From Selaginella moellendorffii (lineage: Eukaryota > Streptophyta > Lycopodiopsida > Selaginellales > Selaginellaceae), in the NCBI RefSeq assembly GCF_000143415.4, contig NW_003314386.1, positions 375,783 to 430,369 of the forward strand: a DNA stretch of 54,587 nt, in the 5' to 3' direction. A program made the position numbers and the translations under genes. Shown one piece after another: positions 51,557-54,587 of this stretch; the stretch's first letter is position 1, and each line of letters starts with the position of its first letter. The notes beneath the pieces are model-generated. The model had not been told where the DNA came from. It searched no databases and saw only the letters and a list, made by a program, of their open reading frames with translations.

Positions 51557-53383
51557 ATGGCGGCGAGGCTAGATCTGGATGGACAGGTGATAGAGCCGCT
51601 CAAGATTTGTATGATAGGAGCTGGGGGATTCATCGGCTCGCATCTGTGCGAGAAGCTCATGTGGGAGACGCAGCATTCGGTGCTGGCGATTGATGTCTAC
51701 AGCGACAAAATCCAGCATTTGCTGGAGCCAGGGCAATCTTGGAGCAGCCGGATTGAGTTCCACAGGATCAATATCAAGCACGATTCGCGGCTCGAGGGGC
51801 TTATCAAGCTCGCCGACCTGGTAAGTCGCCATAGATGGGATTTCCATTGGAATGTAGCTAGAGATTTCCAGTTTTTTCTCACGGGAGATCCTTGTGTGTG
51901 TGGCCAGACTATCAATCTAGCGGCAATTTGCACACCGGCAGACTATAACACGCGGCCGCTCGACACGATCTACAGTAATTTTATTGACGCATTGCCAGTG
52001 GTAAGTCGGTATTTTTTCTTAGCGTTTCCAGAGTGTTTTTAGTTCTTTTTTAGAGCTTGATAGTTGTTTTTAGAGCTTATTTTTTGCTTTTTGGAACTTA
52101 AGTGACTGAGAACGAACAGGTTAGATATTGCTCGGACAACAACAAGCGCTTGATCCATTTTTCTACGTGCGAAGTGTATGGAAAAACGATTGGAAGCTTT
52201 TTGCCCGAGGACAGTTCCTTGAGGAAGGCATGTATTTTGTTTTTCCTGGTGATCTCTATCCAGTTTCTCTTCGTCTGACTTTACCTTTTCTTCTATCGTG
52301 TTTTTTTATTCTGTTCGTGGCGACAGGACCCGAGTTACTACGTCCTTAAGGAGGACGAGTCTCCTTGCATTTTTGGCCCGATTGAGAAGCAGCGATGGTC
52401 GTATGCTTGTGCAAAGCAGCTGATCGAGCGTGTCATCTATGGTAAGCAAAGTTTCTGTTTGAAAGAAACTAAGTTATGTGGTTGTGGTGTTTTATAATCT
52501 TTCCAGCCGAGGGAGCAGAGAACGGCCTTGAATTCACAATCGTACGTCCCTTCAACTGGATTGGGCCACGGATGGATTTTATTCCCGGGATCGATGGGCC
52601 AAGCGAAGGCGTACCAAGAGTTTTGGCTTGCTTCAGTACGGTATGCAAGCCACCACATTTCTGTGGATTCTAGCTATTGGTGTTATGTGACGAGCTACTT
52701 TATTACTTCCGTGCAGAACTTGCTCAAGAGCGAGCCTCTGAAGCTCGTCGATGGTGGACAATCACAACGGACGTTCGTCTACATCAAGGATGCCATTGAC
52801 GCGGTGATGCGTATGGTGGTAAGTCTCTGTGATGTTGGAATAAATCCAGATGTAGTCTAATCACTTGGAACCATGACAGGAAAATCCACAACGAGCAAAT
52901 GGTTACGTGTTCAACGTCGGCAACCCAGACAATGAAGTCACAGTTAGAGAACTTGCTTTGATGATGACCGAGGCAAGTGTTGTTTTTAAAACGTTCTTTC
53001 AGTTTCCCAGGCTTATCTTCATACTTCTCATTGGTGCCACACAGGTGTACACAAAAGTTAGCGGCAGGCCGCAGCTGGACGAGCCCACAATCGACGTGAG
53101 CTCGAAGGAGTTTTACGGGGAGGGATACGATGACAGCGACAAGCGCATTCCAGACATGACGATCATCAAGAAGCAACTGGGTAAGAGCTACGATCGTGTT
53201 CTAGCTTTTGTTCTATCAACCAATCGTGTCTAAACATCTCTCTCTCTCTTTTTGGTGTTTGATCCAGAGTGGGAACCCAAGACATCTCTGTTCGATCTCT
53301 TGGAATCGACGCTGACTTACCAGCACAAGACTTATGCCCGAGCGATGCAGCAACTATTGTCCAAGTCCCTCCCCACCGCCTAG
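51557..53383 (+). CDS. AXS: UDP-D-apiose/UDP-D-xylose synthase
   Basis: Nine exons in frame, 386 aa: 51557-51820, 51908-52000, 52120-52227, 52327-52441, 52507-52640, 52717-52818, 52880-52972, 53045-53180 and 53268-53383. NAD-dependent short-chain dehydrogenase/reductase that turns UDP-glucuronate into UDP-apiose and UDP-xylose for cell-wall rhamnogalacturonan II; cytosolic. Landmarks: Rossmann motif ICMIGAGGFIGSHLCEKL, IKHDSRLEGLIKLADL, INLAAICTPADYNTRPLDTI, HFSTCEVYGKTIGSFLPEDS, QRWSYACAKQLIERVIY (the YxxxK pair), FTIVRPFNWIGPRMDFIPGI, GQSQRTFVYIKDAIDAVMRM, VSSKEFYGEGYDDSDKRIPD. Introns 3 (AAG/GCATGT) and 7 (GAG/GCAAGT) use GC donors, the only choices that keep frame and conserved sequence. 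Very close to Arabidopsis AXS1 in length and sequence. Confidence 0.96.
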
Positions 53384-54587
53384 TAAGATCTCCAAGAGCT
53401 TTCACTCTCATTCTTAGCTACATACATAAGGATACGTAACTTCGATGCTTAGATGATTTCATTCGAAGAGAGCAGGCTATGGCTTTGTCGTCGCGAAGAG
53501 GAAGAAAGAAAGAAGCAATAAAGCGTTTTTACAAAGAATAAAAACAGAGCCTGGAAGGAGGGGGTATATTCTCGCATTTGAAATGGTGCGCGGTGGATAT
53601 TCCTGGCGGTGGTCGGAATCGAGCGCTTGACTTTTTGTCTCGTGCAAGAGGATCGCGATTGTGGGCTTGTACGGAACAGTGTACTTGTATTTAATTTTTC
53701 TAAACGCTCCCTCTTCGAGAGAAGGGGAAATTTCTTGCGCGCTCGATCGCGACGAGGGCGAGAAATTGGAGGTCCCCCCACCGAAATAAAAGGAGCTCCG
53801 ATCGCTCCTCTCTCGATCCATCCAAGAAATTGATGACTGTGCATCTCTTCTGATCCGATGAGACCCAGTCCTTCCAGGAGAAGCTAGGGATTGATTCGTA
53901 GATCGATCGATTGAGCAAGCCACTGGAGAATCCAAGCACAACCCATTCGAGAACAGAGAACTTCCCAGCGACCCAAAAAAGAGGAAGCCAAAGAAAAAAA
54001 AAACCTTTTTTCCTCTCTTCCTCTTTTTGCCCTCCCTCCATTTGCGTTGTCTGTTTTGGCAGACTCGGTCACTGTGTATCACAGGGATGATGATGAACAG
54101 TGGAGTAGAACGATCGATCGACCGCAAGGCTGGAAAGAATCGCTAAGTGACGAGCACCCAAATGCCCGCGCTCACATTTTAGGTGTTTATTTTCCCATTT
54201 GGAGGAGGGATGAGGAAGAGGAGCCGGAGGAGGAGTGGCGATTTTGGGCGTGGCATGGGATCTCGCCAGTGGCGGCGGCGAGCTTAGATCTAGGCAGGGT
54301 CGCGGCAGGACGGAGCTAGATTGCTGCTTGTCATGGGTGTGAAGATGCATCGTTGCCATCGACAGCGCCGTCGCTATCATCATCATCGGCGTCTTGTTCT
54401 TCGCCGGAGCTAGAGGAATTTGGTTCCGGCGATGGCAGATCTTGCGAGAAATGGGGCCGTGGAGCGCGACATTGAACAGGTTCTTCCTCAAAACCTTTTT
54501 TTTCTCCTCGCTTCTTCCAAGTTCCATCCATCGTCGTGTTTTTTTTCTTTTCTTCTTCTCCTTCTTCCTTCCTCTCTTTTCTTTGGC
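53384..54587. other. 3' flank of AXS and unassigned right edge
   Basis: The first part is the AXS 3' UTR and flank; 53480-53880 has a decayed inverted copy at 22990-23250. From 54331 to 54531 (-) a short frame starts MDGTWKKRGEKKGFEEEPVQ and ends in an acidic stretch; it could be the first exon of a minus-strand gene, but nothing supports that further. Poly-T/C tracts at 54000-54040 and 54500-54587. Confidence 0.4.

Noticed and set aside
54331-54531. Minus-strand 66-aa frame with acidic tail at the right edge
   Set aside because: Might be a first exon, but there is no recognisable domain and the gene would have to lie in DNA with no other coding signal.
1-54587. CRISPR arrays, bacterial operons, tRNA or rRNA genes
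   Set aside because: No regularly spaced short repeats, no ribosome-binding-site pattern and no tRNA or rRNA sequence noticed; all intact multi-exon genes are typical of plants.

Overview
This is nuclear DNA of a land plant. It carries plant-only or chloroplast-targeted gene families (PAM68, plastid mTERF, plant O-fucosyltransferase, DTX46-type MATE, UDP-apiose/xylose synthase, and relics of PTOX and a novel plant SNARE), spliceosomal introns mostly of about 45-110 bp, extremely tight gene spacing and TTTAGGG-type telomeric sequence. Short introns, compact genes and many decayed PPR copies fit a lycophyte such as Selaginella; that assignment is inference, not a database match.

Layout. (1) 1-16.3 kb is a conventional gene-dense segment: O-acetylserine (thiol) lyase (-), PAM68-like (+), MED17 (+), a PHD-finger protein (-), an mTERF protein (-) and an O-fucosyltransferase (+). 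I could thread the multi-exon genes end to end in frame through consensus splice sites. (2) 16.3-48.4 kb is a rearranged accessory region. It holds four copies of a gene for a secretory protein with alpha-crystallin (small-HSP-like) domains, set among truncated copies of unrelated genes: AXS, MATE, PPR, a GT4 glycosyltransferase, NPSN SNARE, metacaspase, hybrid histidine kinase, GyrA, TAPT1/POD1 and PTOX. It also holds inverted PPR arms, a ~580-bp palindrome, a Ty3/gypsy RT remnant and a ~1.03-kb tandem duplication. A few intact genes survive here: the small helical protein at 23.8 kb and a coiled-coil protein at 38.9-40.1 kb. (3) 48.7-53.4 kb is again conventional: a DTX46-like MATE transporter followed 258 bp later by UDP-apiose/xylose synthase. 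These two genes look like the sources of several relics 25-35 kb away.

The most interesting candidate is the small family of secreted tandem alpha-crystallin-domain proteins (signal peptide, Cys-rich spacer, ACD1, linker, ACD2). Its copies are nearly identical, keep a TATA element just upstream of the ATG, and are duplicated together with neighbouring gene fragments. One copy is cut down to a single domain and one is frameshifted and fused in frame behind a PTOX relic. Other notable observations are a 20-bp telomeric-repeat insertion that breaks the TAPT1-like reading frame, a run of four unrelated gene fragments in one orientation with introns kept (transposon gene capture?), two GC-AG introns in AXS, and an 87-bp divergent promoter between OAS-TL and PAM68. 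Exon coordinates were derived by hand from splice consensus and protein-family knowledge; no alignment or expression data were available.
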